Shown piece by piece: positions 17,099 to 25,856 of a DNA stretch of 47,345 bases (position 1 is its first letter; every line of letters begins with the position of its first letter). The stretch is from Candidatus Latescibacterota bacterium (GTDB lineage Bacteria > Krumholzibacteriota > Krumholzibacteriia > G020349025), in assembly GCA_020349025.1 (NCBI GenBank), contig CP070763.1, positions 1,474,054 through 1,521,398 of the forward strand, read 5' to 3'. The notes under the pieces are model-generated. The model had not been told where the DNA came from. It saw only the letters and a list, made by a program, of their open reading frames with translations, and made no database searches. The position numbers and the translations under genes were made by a program.

Positions 17099-20000
17099 TC
17101 AGTCGTGTCCAACCGTGACGACCTTCGTCACCCGTTCGCCGCCCGCTTCGACCGTGATGATGTAGAGGGCGCTCGCCACGACCTGCCCATCCTGGTCGCG
17201 GCCGTCCCAATAGACCACCTGTTGACCGGCGCCCATCGAGGCGCCCTCCACGAGAACGCGGCGCGGGCGGCCGGCACGGTTGTACACCATCGCGGTCACG
17301 CTCGCCGGTTGGCCGAGAACGAAGCCGACGGAAACACGCTCGACGCTCCCCGTGCGCGGCTTGAAGTGCCGCGGCTCCGCCTGCAGCTGCGAGATCACGG
17401 CCGCGTTGGAAGGTGCCGTGGATGCGGTGCGCAACGAGTAGCGTCCCAAGCGATCGACGGCGACGGAGTAGAAGATGCCGTCGGCTCGATTCTCGCGCGT
17501 CCCACCCAGCGGCACCCAGGAGCCATCCACCTCGCGATGGATCGACAGATTGCCGGCGTCCTCGACGCCTGCCGGCAACGCGAGCTGCAGCGTGCCCACC
17601 TTGCGCAACTCAAGATCCGCGGGGCCCACCGCGAACGCGTATCCCCCGGCGCCGCCGGCGTCGCTCTGGCGTTCGATCGTCAGCGTGCGCTCGCCGTCGA
17701 AAGCGAAAGGCGGCACGGCAATCACCGCGTCGCCCGCAGCCGAGTAGACCGTGGCGCCCTCGTTGCCGCGCACCATGACGGGGCTGGTGACGTCGGCGAA
17801 CGGGGCTGTGTTGTCGACGAGAACGTCGATGCGCTGCACGCCCTGCACGCCCGCGGTGTCGAGCACGAGCACCTCGAGCACGTACCAGTCGTCCGGGAGC
17901 GTCGTCGTGTCCCAGGTGGTGATCGTCGCGTCGACGACGGCGCTCGTGGTCGACGGCTGCACGATCACGGGTGCAGCGTTGGGGTCGTCGCGGCGCCGCA
18001 CTCTCACGCTCGAGGAGGCGAAGCGCCCATCTTCGAGATCGTCGGTGGTTCCGGTAATCGTTACGACGCCGCGCACCGCTTCCCCTTCGGTCGGCGACGT
18101 GACGCGCGGGTTCGGAGGCGAGGTATCGATTTCGAAAGCCGCGAGGGCGGGTGTTCCGTCCGCGATCAAGCCGTTGTCGACGGCGCGAACCTGCAGCACG
18201 TGCAGGCCGTCGGCGAGGCCGAGCGCCGCGGGCAGGAAGCTGAGGCTCGGCCCGGGGAGAGGCGTTTGCCAGGCGCCATCGTCGATGCGCAGCTCGAACT
18301 TCAGGAGCTCTTCTGGGCTGTCGGCATCGGCGCCCGACACGACCACGACGACCGGGCTCGTGGTCGAGGTGACGACAGCAGGCGGCGGTTCGAGGATCGC
18401 CGTTTCGGGTGCCTCGAAACGGTGCGCTGCAGCACCGTCGCCGTTGGTTCCGATCCACACCTCGTCGCCGTCGGTGGCGAGGCTCAGAATCTCCTCCTCC
18501 GGCACTCCGTCGCGTACACCCATGCGTCCAGCGCGGTCGAGCGCGCTGTTCACCCGGTACAAGCCCGACAACGTTGCCACGAGGACGCTGCCGCTGCCGC
18601 CGTCGGCGATGTCGCGGACGTCGTCGGGGAAGCCGCCTTCGATCGTGCTCTCGGCCGAGAGCCGCGTCGCTTCCGCGAGCGAAGCGGCGTCGACCGATAC
18701 GACCAGCATGCCGGCATCGGTCCCGGCGTAGAGCCGGTCTGCCCGGACGTGCAGAGCGTTGAAGCGAGTCGGAAGCGGCGCTCCGAGACCCGACAAGGGC
18801 CAGGTGGTCCACTCCTCCGAGGCCAGGTCGAACCTGCCGATCCCCTGCGCAGAGGCGACGAAGAGGAAGCCGCTCCCGGCGGCTGCGGCTTCGAGTGCGC
18901 CCGCCGGAACGCCGGCTGCGGCGTCGAAGCGCGTCTCGCCGAATGGCATCGTCGAAGTGTCGAGGCGCCAAGCGCCATCACGCGCCGCGAGCCAGAGGAA
19001 GTTGTTCTCGTCACGCACGATGTCGGAAACCTGCCAACGATCGGCGTTGCTCCCGAGCGTCACCCAATCCGCGTCGTCCGCAGCGGCGTCGTGGTACTGC
19101 ACGCCGGCCGCAACGCCGCCGGCCGAGTTGCTCGCGACCCAGAGACGCCCATCCTCGTCCACGTGCAGCGCATCGACCCTCGGGCCCACGAGCCCGGGCG
19201 GTGCGCCGAGGAGACCGTTCGACCACACACTCCACTCGTCGTCGGCCCGCAGCCGGCTCAGACCCCACAAGGCGCCGAACCACACGACATCGCGCGCGCT
19301 GTCGAGCGCGATCTGGCGGACGGTGTTGCAGTTCGCCGTCGAGGAGACACACTGGCCGCCGCTCAGGCCGCCCGTCTCGGTGCGATAGCTCGTCCACGGG
19401 AACCCCGCCTGCACCGAGACACCGAGGTCGTTGGCGAACCACATCTCACGCGCACCCACCGGAGCACCGGCCGTTCCGACGAAGGGGGAGGACTCCACGA
19501 TGGCATAGAGGATGTCGCCGTTCAGTCCCGCCTCGGCGCCCAGCACCGTGCGCGACCACACGCCCGGATCGTTCGGATCACCCCCCATGTCGAAGCGATA
19601 GGCGTCCTTGCGCGCGAACCAGATGCGGCCGAGCGCATCGCGATGGATGTCCTGGATCGCGTGCTCTCGTTTGCCGTCGGCGAAGACCTCGGTGCTGAAT
19701 TGACCCGACTGCGAGTAGACGTACGCCTTGCCGGCGGCGCTTCCCACCACCACGTCCTCGTTGTCGAGCGCATGCACGGCGCTCACACGCGCCTCGAAGC
19801 CGAAGACGTCGGGGAGCAGGATGAGCGACGCCGTCGTGCCGTTGAAGAACGCAAACCCGCGCCCGAGCCCAACCCAGACCCTGCCGAAGGGGGTGCGCTC
19901 GATGTCGAGGACCAAGGCCTCCTCGCCCAGCCCCGGCATGCTCCACTCCTCCGGCACCCCGCCCGCAAGGCTCGGGTCCCAGCGCCGCAACCAGCTCGAT

Positions 20001-20401
20001 TGGCCGATCCACATCTCGCCGTTGGGACCGGCGTCGAGGTCGACGATCTCTTCTGCAGGGAGGAGGACGGGGGTGTCGAGCGGCGTGCCGTCGACGGCGA
20101 ACCACTGGAGCCGACCGTTCGGGCCACCCGCCCACACGACGCCCCTGCTGTCGACGGCGAGAACGTTGAAGACGTCGAGCGAGATCGTTTCCCAGCGCGC
20201 GGGAGCTTGTCGGCGGTCGATGCGGGCAACGCCACCGCTTGTCGCGGCCCAGATGGCGCCATCGGGGGCCTGGACGAGGTCCATGGCGACCTCGCCGGGA
20301 AGGCCGTCCGCCTCGGTGTAGGAGAGCCAGCGCGTGGCTCCCACCCAGGCGGGGAGCGCGACCAGAAGCGTGACGAACAAACCCAAGCGCATCGCGATCA
20401 C
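17099..20401 (-). CDS. Secreted beta-propeller (two-component-regulator propeller type) protein with Ig-like and FlgD-like C-terminal domains
   Basis: 1100 residues. A signal peptide (MIAMRLGLFVTLLVALPAWVGA) is followed by ~650 residues of repeated propeller blades (GAIWAATSGGVARID, GRVWVGLGRGFAFF, GRIWFARKDAYRF, GRLWVASNS, NFLWLAARDGAWRL, DEVWIGTNGDG). Such blades occur in the sensor part of hybrid two-component proteins, but here no kinase is fused. Ig-like domains follow (~665-880; DSPEELLKFELRIDDG, PPNPRVTSPTEGEAV), then a FlgD-like sorting module (MVYNRAGRPRRVLVEG, VYWDGRDQDG). The start is a GTG with GGAG eight bases upstream; an ATG nine bases further in is the alternative. It is the first gene of the four-gene operon that ends in the CHASE2 cyclase, and may act as its extracellular sensor. 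Confidence 0.87.
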   Translation of the reverse strand: MIAMRLGLFVTLLVALPAWVGATRWLSYTEADGLPGEVAMDLVQAPDGAIWAATSGGVARIDRRQAPARWETISLDVFNVLAVDSRGVVWAGGPNGRLQWFAVDGTPLDTPVLLPAEEIVDLDAGPNGEMWIGQSSWLRRWDPSLAGGVPEEWSMPGLGEEALVLDIERTPFGRVWVGLGRGFAFFNGTTASLILLPDVFGFEARVSAVHALDNEDVVVGSAAGKAYVYSQSGQFSTEVFADGKREHAIQDIHRDALGRIWFARKDAYRFDMGGDPNDPGVWSRTVLGAEAGLNGDILYAIVESSPFVGTAGAPVGAREMWFANDLGVSVQAGFPWTSYRTETGGLSGGQCVSSTANCNTVRQIALDSARDVVWFGALWGLSRLRADDEWSVWSNGLLGAPPGLVGPRVDALHVDEDGRLWVASNSAGGVAAGVQYHDAAADDADWVTLGSNADRWQVSDIVRDENNFLWLAARDGAWRLDTSTMPFGETRFDAAAGVPAGALEAAAAGSGFLFVASAQGIGRFDLASEEWTTWPLSGLGAPLPTRFNALHVRADRLYAGTDAGMLVVSVDAASLAEATRLSAESTIEGGFPDDVRDIADGGSGSVLVATLSGLYRVNSALDRAGRMGVRDGVPEEEILSLATDGDEVWIGTNGDGAAAHRFEAPETAILEPPPAVVTSTTSPVVVVVSGADADSPEELLKFELRIDDGAWQTPLPGPSLSFLPAALGLADGLHVLQVRAVDNGLIADGTPALAAFEIDTSPPNPRVTSPTEGEAVRGVVTITGTTDDLEDGRFASSSVRVRRRDDPNAAPVIVQPSTTSAVVDATITTWDTTTLPDDWYVLEVLVLDTAGVQGVQRIDVLVDNTAPFADVTSPVMVRGNEGATVYSAAGDAVIAVPPFAFDGERTLTIERQSDAGGAGGYAFAVGPADLELRKVGTLQLALPAGVEDAGNLSIHREVDGSWVPLGGTRENRADGIFYSVAVDRLGRYSLRTASTAPSNAAVISQLQAEPRHFKPRTGSVERVSVGFVLGQPASVTAMVYNRAGRPRRVLVEGASMGAGQQVVYWDGRDQDGQVVASALYIITVEAGGERVTKVVTVGHD

Positions 20402-20712
20402 GTCGCGAACTCCGTTCCGAGGACGCTCACTTGTGTGGTTTCTTTGACTTTTGCCGAGAAGACTCCCGGGGCCCGCCGGGCAGGTTCAGCGTCATCCGTC
20501 GCAGGCGATGGCTGAAATCTACCATAGGGGGCTCGGACCCGGCAACGAACCCCCCCCGCGGCGCTGTCGCTAGCTCTCGGCAGGCGAGACCGCGACCCGG
20601 GCACGCGATCCGCGTCTCGGAGCGTCTGTTACAATCGCGCCGGCGTCCAAAGACGTTGGTTCAGTGCGCCGGCGACGCGGTGCGTTCGCTCTGCATCGGA
20701 ACGAGGAGATTC
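20402..20712. other. Divergent intergenic region between propeller operon and cNMP-kinase gene
   Basis: 311 bases without a convincing gene. It must hold the promoters of both flanking transcripts. A TACAAT (20630-20635) resembles a -10 box for the kinase gene, but no good -35 lies 16-18 bases before it. A GC-rich self-complementary stretch (CCCGG...CCGGG, around 20466-20480) lies nearer to the propeller gene. No operator-like palindrome stands out. Confidence 0.5.
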
Positions 20713-22050
20713 GTGAGCGGAGAAACCGATCGACTCGCCTGCAGCGACGTGCTGGCAGGGTGTCAGGCGTTCTCACGTCTACCGCTCAGCGTCCGCGACC
20801 TGCTCTCCGCCTTCATGGTCCGGCAGTCGTTCCAGACTGGCGAAGTGCTGATGCGACAAGGGGAGCAGGGCACCAACCTGATGGTCATCGGTCGCGGCTC
20901 GGCCCAGGTGACCTTGCGGCTCCCGGACGGCAGCGAGCGCCCGCTCGAGATCGTTTCGCGCGGTGACATCGTGGGCGAAATGGCCCTCCTCACGCGCGAC
21001 CCACGCACCGCCGACGTCGTCGCGCTCGAGGCGGGTGAGGCGTTCGTCCTCTCCGCCGATGTCTTCGAAGTCCTGACCTCCCGACACCCCGATATCAGCG
21101 TCGTGCTCACCGACCTGCTCACCGAGAGGTTTGGCCGCCAGCAGATCGATGCGCTCGGCCAGAAGGTCCTGCACGGCTACCGCGTCGAGGAGTGCATCGG
21201 TCGCGGCGGCATGGGCACGGTGTACCGAGCCGTGCACGAGGAGAGCGGTGAACGGGTGGCGCTCAAGATGATGCACCACCGACTGGTGTACGACCCGGAT
21301 GCGTTGGCGCGTTTCCAGCGCGAAGCGGACATTGCGGAGTCGTTGGCGCACAAGAACATCGTGCGCGTGTACGGGCGCTTCTCCGACTACAAGACCTACT
21401 TCATGGTGATGGAGTTCTGCGACGGCCCCACGCTCGGGCGCGTCATTCGCGAATGGGGTGGTCTGCAGGAGGATGCCGTCCGCGCTGTCATCGGTCAGTT
21501 GGCGCAGGCGCTCACGTATCTACACGAGCGCGACCTCGCGCACCGCGATCTCAAGCCGAGCAACGTGCTCCTCACGCACGCGGGTCGCGTCAAGCTCGCC
21601 GATTTCGGCCTGGCGCGGCCGGTGTATGCGCGCAAGCTGACGCTACGTGGTGTTGCAGTGGGTACGCCGGCGTACATGGCACCGGAACAGATCGCCGGCC
21701 GCAACGTCGACAGCAGCGTCGACATCTACGCGCTCGGCTGCCTCGCCTACGAACTTCTGACCGGAGCACCGATGTTCGACGAAGAGGAGCTCACCGCGCT
21801 CATCTACAAGAAGATGAAGTGGGAGCTGCCGCCGCGCGCGGAGATTCTCGAGGATCTGAGCGAAGAGCTCTACGACGTGCTGCGGATGAGCCTGAGCAGC
21901 CGGCCGCAAGAGCGACGCATCCGGCTGGCGGAGATCGCAGGCTGGGCGCAACCGCTCGACACGGATCTCGGTGGCCCCGGCATCGAGGGATCGGAGGGCT
22001 CGACCCAGAGCCTGCAGCCTCCAGACCACTGGCCCGACGGCGTCACTTGA
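20713..22050 (+). CDS. Cyclic-nucleotide-binding domain fused to Ser/Thr protein kinase
   Basis: 445 residues without a membrane segment. Residues ~15-140 form a CRP/cNMP-binding domain (GEVLMRQGEQGTNLMVIGRG, RGDIVGEMALLTRDPRTADV). Residues ~155-420 form a Hanks-type kinase: glycine loop GRGGMGTVY (~163), ATP-binding Lys in VALKMM (~184), HRDLKPSN (~277), DFG (~297) and GTPAYMAPEQ. In the cNMP-binding phosphate cassette the usual R-T/S contacts may be met by PRTADV. The GTG at 20713 is used because GAGGAG (20703-20708) lies four bases upstream. The domain order is that of a cAMP/cGMP-activated kinase in one chain. With the cyclase and class II phosphodiesterase close by, it is the likely reader of the second messenger. 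Its stop overlaps the convergent gene by eight bases. Confidence 0.92.
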   Translation: MSGETDRLACSDVLAGCQAFSRLPLSVRDLLSAFMVRQSFQTGEVLMRQGEQGTNLMVIGRGSAQVTLRLPDGSERPLEIVSRGDIVGEMALLTRDPRTADVVALEAGEAFVLSADVFEVLTSRHPDISVVLTDLLTERFGRQQIDALGQKVLHGYRVEECIGRGGMGTVYRAVHEESGERVALKMMHHRLVYDPDALARFQREADIAESLAHKNIVRVYGRFSDYKTYFMVMEFCDGPTLGRVIREWGGLQEDAVRAVIGQLAQALTYLHERDLAHRDLKPSNVLLTHAGRVKLADFGLARPVYARKLTLRGVAVGTPAYMAPEQIAGRNVDSSVDIYALGCLAYELLTGAPMFDEEELTALIYKKMKWELPPRAEILEDLSEELYDVLRMSLSSRPQERRIRLAEIAGWAQPLDTDLGGPGIEGSEGSTQSLQPPDHWPDGVT

Positions 22051-25000
22051 GAAGAACGAGCTTCTGCGTCGCGCCCGACGCCTTGCCGTTGACGCGCAGC
22101 TGCGCGTAGTAGATGCCGCTCCCGAGTCGACGCCCGGCGTGATCCAGCCCGCGCCACTCCACCTGGTACACCCCGATGTCGAGATACACGCTCCCCAGGA
22201 GCTCCACCACGCGCCGGCCGCGCACGTCGTAGACAACGAGCTCTGCACGGCCGGGAGCGCCCAGATCGAAGCGCATGACCGCCGAGGGGTTGAACGGGTT
22301 CGGCACCGGAGCGTGCAGCTGCGTCGCCGTGGGAGGCACGGCCACCTCGACGTCGGTCAACGTCTGACCGCAGGGCGGCCCCGCGACGCCGACGATCTTG
22401 TTGCAGCGAAGCGGCAGCGACATGACCGGAGACGCGTCCGGGTAGGAGTAGTTGAACGCCAGCGGCTGGCAGTATCCCGGGCTCCCCTGCACGACGTCGG
22501 TCGTGTCGACGGCTCCGGTGGTGAGGATGGAAGGCTCCTCGTCGTCAAAGAAGTCGTTGAACAGGAGACCACACGAGAACTGGATCGAACCGGGCTCGAC
22601 CGCCCAGAGCGGCGGCCCGAAGCGGCTGTTGGTGACCATGGAGTACTCGATCGCGGTCGTGCCTCCGGTCGTGTACACGATCCCGGTTTCACCCTGCGTC
22701 GTGTTGTTGTCCATGACGCATTGATCGATTTGTACGCTACCGCCTTGCGCGAACAGGACGGCACCCGCGATTCCCGATTTGTTGCCCACGAACAGACAGC
22801 TGCGGAACGTGGGGTCTCCGTCTGCGACCCACACGGCACCGCCCGACTGGTTGGCGAAGTTGTTGAAGAACTGGCAACCCTCGAAGATGGGGCTGCCACC
22901 CGAAATGGCCACCGCGCCACCGTTGTTGTTGGCGATGTTGAACTCGAAGCGCACGTTCTTGAACGCCGGGCTGGCGCTGACGACGCGCAGCGCGCCCCCC
23001 GATGCGGGCGTTTGCGCAAACGGCCCGTCGGCTGCGGCGTAGCCACCGCGCAGGCTGACCCGAGAAACCTCGGTCTGGGCCCCGACGCCGATCGCCTGGA
23101 TCGGTGTCGTGCCGCCCGGTCCCGCGATGATCACGTCGACGGGGAGTGAGCCGATCCCGATGATCGACACCTGATCCTTGAGATTCAGCTGCTCCTTGTA
23201 GGTCCCCGGCGCCACCAGAATCCGCACACCGGGAGTGGCGGCCGCAATGGCATCCTTGATCTTCGTGAAGTCGCCGGCGCCCGACGGATCGACGAGCAAC
23301 GTCGGTGAGTTCGGTGCCGAGTTGGAGGCCCCGGGTGTCTGCGGACCGTAGAAGAGCGTGACGTCGCCGCCGCACTCGATCCAGTTCGTCCCGACGTCGC
23401 CGAGGTAGAGCGCGTCTCCATCCAGGATGCGGACGAGCGTGTCGTTCACGGGATCGGGACCGGGGGGTTGCGGGTCCCCCTCTCCCGGCCCCCAACCGAG
23501 GTGGTCGACGAGCTCGAGCAAGCCGGTCTCGGTGATCTTGTAGAGGTAGAGCTGGTCGATCAGCAGGTCTTGCCCGAACGGGTCCACGCTTTGCGCGTCG
23601 AGAACGAACCAGCCGCCGGGACGCAGGTCCAGCTCGGAGTCGAGCGTGTCGACGAAGCTGACGCCGTCGCTGATGGCGAAACGTTGCAGCGCGATCGTGC
23701 CGCCGGTGGGGTTGAAGAACTCGATGTAGTCCTCGCCCGACGTGCCGACGTAGTGCACCTCGTTGAACACGAGCGAGCTCCCGAGGTTGGGCGGAGCGAC
23801 CGCGTTCTGCTGGTTCGGCGTCGGCTGACTGGTGTTGAAGGCTTCTTCATCGGGCGTCGTGGCGTCGGTGCCTTCGACGCGGCTGATGGTGAAGCCGGCC
23901 GGTGCCGTGGGTGCAGCGCCTTCGGAGCCGTACGCCACGTCGTCGATGATGAAGCTGGTGCCGTCGGGTGGCAGAAGCTCCAACAGCCCGCCCGCGTCGG
24001 GGAGGTCGATCAGGGCGAGCGTGTGCACGAAGAGACCGTTGGCGGGGATCGTCCCCGCCAGAGGCTCCGACGCGGAGCCGTTGCTCAGCAACCAGCCGGT
24101 GAGGTCGATTGGATCGCTCGAGAGGTTGAAGAGCTCGATGAGCTCGCCCACGAGGATCTTCGAGACCTTCGAAACGCCGCCCGCGGGTGCAAACTCGTTG
24201 ATGACGACGTTCGGGTAGGCTGCCGCGGCTCCGCTCTCCAGCTCGTCGACGACCACCTCCATCCCCAGATCGGATCCCACCACCTGGATCTTGTAGAAGT
24301 AGGAGGTGTAGTTCTCCACGCTCGAGTCGACGAAAGTCTGTGGTTGTCCCGCCAGCACGCTGCCGACGACGGGCGAGTTGCCAGCGGCCAGGTCGCACGA
24401 CTCCAGCGCACGCAGGATGTCGAAGCGCACGAGGTTCGACGGCGCCGCATAGTCGGACCAATCGAGCCGGATGGCGCCACCCGAGTCGTTCGGGTTGTCC
24501 AGGACGCTCAGGGAGATCGAAGGCGTCGTGCACGCACGACCGGCCAAGCCATAGAGGCTGCGGCTGTTCAAGATCGTGTGGGTTGGTACCGAGGCGTCCG
24601 TCAAGCTGATCTGGATCGCCAAGCCATCGCTCGCACGCAAAGCCCAAAGCTCGTTCCCCAAGAAGAAGGCATCTTCGAACTGGAAGAAGTGAGGCGGGGT
24701 CGTGCCGATCCGTGTCGCCTCCAGCGTGCGCGGTTCGATGCGCCACAGCCGCATCCCCTGGAAAGGCGGCAGGTTCTCCAGCCCCCACAGCTCACCGCTC
24801 GGCGAGAAAGCCAGGATGTCGATCTCGTCGCCGGTCGATGCGAACTGGATGGGGCCGAGGTCGCGGATGCTGCCGTTGCGTGCGTTGAGGACGCCGAGTC
24901 GATCGGTGCTGGCCATCCCGTGAGCGACGAAGAGCGAGGACTCGAGAGGCCGCGCCGCGATTCCCGACACACGCTCGGCCAACACCCGGACGGTCGAGAG

Positions 25001-25396
25001 CACCTCGACGCTCGCTGGGTCGAGTGTTGCGATGCGAGCATTGCTGCCGCGATCCAGGAGTGCAAAAAGCTCGCTCGCGCCCGGAGCGCTCGTCAGTTGG
25101 GCCGTGGAGAAGCCGCCGAGCTCGATCAGGTCGCCAGCGCTTTGCGTCGCCCCGTTCAGGACGTTGACATCGAAGAGGCGATCCACCCGGATGTCCTGGT
25201 CATCGCCGCCGCCGTCATCCTCGCCACCCTCTTCGCCGCCAGTGTCACCATCTTCGTCGCCCGAACGTGCTTTGCTGAGGCTGAGGGCGTTGAAGTCCTG
25301 TGCCGAGAGCGTCTCGACGGCGGCGAAGAGGAGGAGAAACGCAACAATACATGCAACGAGAAACCGAACTGCGTCGCTGATGCCGGCGTTGGTCAT
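22043..25396 (-). CDS. Large secreted protein with lamin-tail domains, parallel beta-helix and FlgD-like C-terminus
   Basis: 1117 residues. A signal-peptide-like N-terminus (FLVACIVAFLLLFAAVETLSAQ) is followed by an acidic Gly/Asp/Glu-rich linker (~45-70) and a propeller-like region (~75-290). Two lamin-tail domains start at VVINEFAPAGG (~395) and LVFNEVHYVG (~540). A right-handed beta-helix (~700-930) shows regular Gly/Asn turns (SGGALRVVSASPAFKNVRF, GGAVAISGGSPIFEGCQFF). The C-terminus is a FlgD-like module (PVPNPFNPSAVMRFDL, VYDVRGRRVVEL, SGIYYAQLR). Lamin-tail domains in bacterial exported proteins often accompany nucleases or phosphatases, but no catalytic domain is visible here. Probably a cell-surface or released structural/adhesive protein. 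It is monocistronic, converging on the kinase gene. Confidence 0.85.
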   Translation of the reverse strand: MTNAGISDAVRFLVACIVAFLLLFAAVETLSAQDFNALSLSKARSGDEDGDTGGEEGGEDDGGGDDQDIRVDRLFDVNVLNGATQSAGDLIELGGFSTAQLTSAPGASELFALLDRGSNARIATLDPASVEVLSTVRVLAERVSGIAARPLESSLFVAHGMASTDRLGVLNARNGSIRDLGPIQFASTGDEIDILAFSPSGELWGLENLPPFQGMRLWRIEPRTLEATRIGTTPPHFFQFEDAFFLGNELWALRASDGLAIQISLTDASVPTHTILNSRSLYGLAGRACTTPSISLSVLDNPNDSGGAIRLDWSDYAAPSNLVRFDILRALESCDLAAGNSPVVGSVLAGQPQTFVDSSVENYTSYFYKIQVVGSDLGMEVVVDELESGAAAAYPNVVINEFAPAGGVSKVSKILVGELIELFNLSSDPIDLTGWLLSNGSASEPLAGTIPANGLFVHTLALIDLPDAGGLLELLPPDGTSFIIDDVAYGSEGAAPTAPAGFTISRVEGTDATTPDEEAFNTSQPTPNQQNAVAPPNLGSSLVFNEVHYVGTSGEDYIEFFNPTGGTIALQRFAISDGVSFVDTLDSELDLRPGGWFVLDAQSVDPFGQDLLIDQLYLYKITETGLLELVDHLGWGPGEGDPQPPGPDPVNDTLVRILDGDALYLGDVGTNWIECGGDVTLFYGPQTPGASNSAPNSPTLLVDPSGAGDFTKIKDAIAAATPGVRILVAPGTYKEQLNLKDQVSIIGIGSLPVDVIIAGPGGTTPIQAIGVGAQTEVSRVSLRGGYAAADGPFAQTPASGGALRVVSASPAFKNVRFEFNIANNNGGAVAISGGSPIFEGCQFFNNFANQSGGAVWVADGDPTFRSCLFVGNKSGIAGAVLFAQGGSVQIDQCVMDNNTTQGETGIVYTTGGTTAIEYSMVTNSRFGPPLWAVEPGSIQFSCGLLFNDFFDDEEPSILTTGAVDTTDVVQGSPGYCQPLAFNYSYPDASPVMSLPLRCNKIVGVAGPPCGQTLTDVEVAVPPTATQLHAPVPNPFNPSAVMRFDLGAPGRAELVVYDVRGRRVVELLGSVYLDIGVYQVEWRGLDHAGRRLGSGIYYAQLRVNGKASGATQKLVLLK

Positions 25397-25856
25397 GATG
25401 CGGCACCCCCCTGGGTGGTGATCTGCTGCGCGGACGTGTCAGACCACGCCTTGGGTCGTGTCGGTGGAATCCCCGCGGGAGCCCGCCACGGAACGATGGG
25501 GAACAGGGAGATTATGCCTTGGCAAGGGCCGTTTGGGAACCCCGTGGGATCCGCTGCGCACCCGGCGCATGCCCTCTGCGTTGGGGCAAAGAACCCGCAC
25601 GTCCTCTCCGTCGTGGTGTCGATTCCTCCCCGATGCCTGAACGCACCGAATCGGCCCACACGATCCGCTGTTCCCCGCATGCTCGCGTCGTTCCCCGACG
25701 TTTCCCAAACGGGAGATGCACCCCTCGTGTTCATCTCACGTCGCCCATCACGCTGTGTTGGAACGCTTTCCGCATGCAAGCGAGGGGAGCCTGGCCGCAA
25801 GGAGGTCGGGCGCGGCTGCAGTCGGCGATTGTCCCCTCCACGTACGGAGCGAGTCG
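25397..25856. other. Divergent intergenic region between lamin-tail gene and iol operon
   Basis: 460 bases with no protein that looks real in any frame. It contains a candidate minus-strand promoter (25511-25539) and an 11-bp inverted repeat (CCGTTTGGGAA at 25529-25539, TTCCCAAACGG at 25702-25712) whose left arm covers the -35 of that promoter. No clear promoter or Iol-regulator operator was recognised on the iolG side. Confidence 0.5.
25511..25539 (-). promoter_or_regulatory. Candidate promoter of the lamin-tail protein gene
   Basis: On the minus strand TTCCCA (25539-25534), a 17-base spacer and CATAAT (25516-25511). The -10 box is one base from consensus. It would give a 5' leader of about 105 bases before the ATG at 25396. 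Confidence 0.4.

Noticed and set aside
14665..17118. An 817-codon open frame opposite the PorV-like gene
   Set aside because: No domain or Shine-Dalgarno; the minus strand holds clear PorV, transglutaminase-like and TPR regions.
16937..20515. A 1192-codon open frame on the plus strand opposite the propeller gene
   Set aside because: The minus-strand frame has a signal peptide, propeller blades and a FlgD module; the plus-strand frame shows only low-complexity Arg/Ala/Glu/Val composition.
25439..25708. Small open frames in the intergenic region before iolG
   Set aside because: Several overlapping frames on both strands, none with Shine-Dalgarno, conserved motif or coding-like third-position bias that I can judge by eye.
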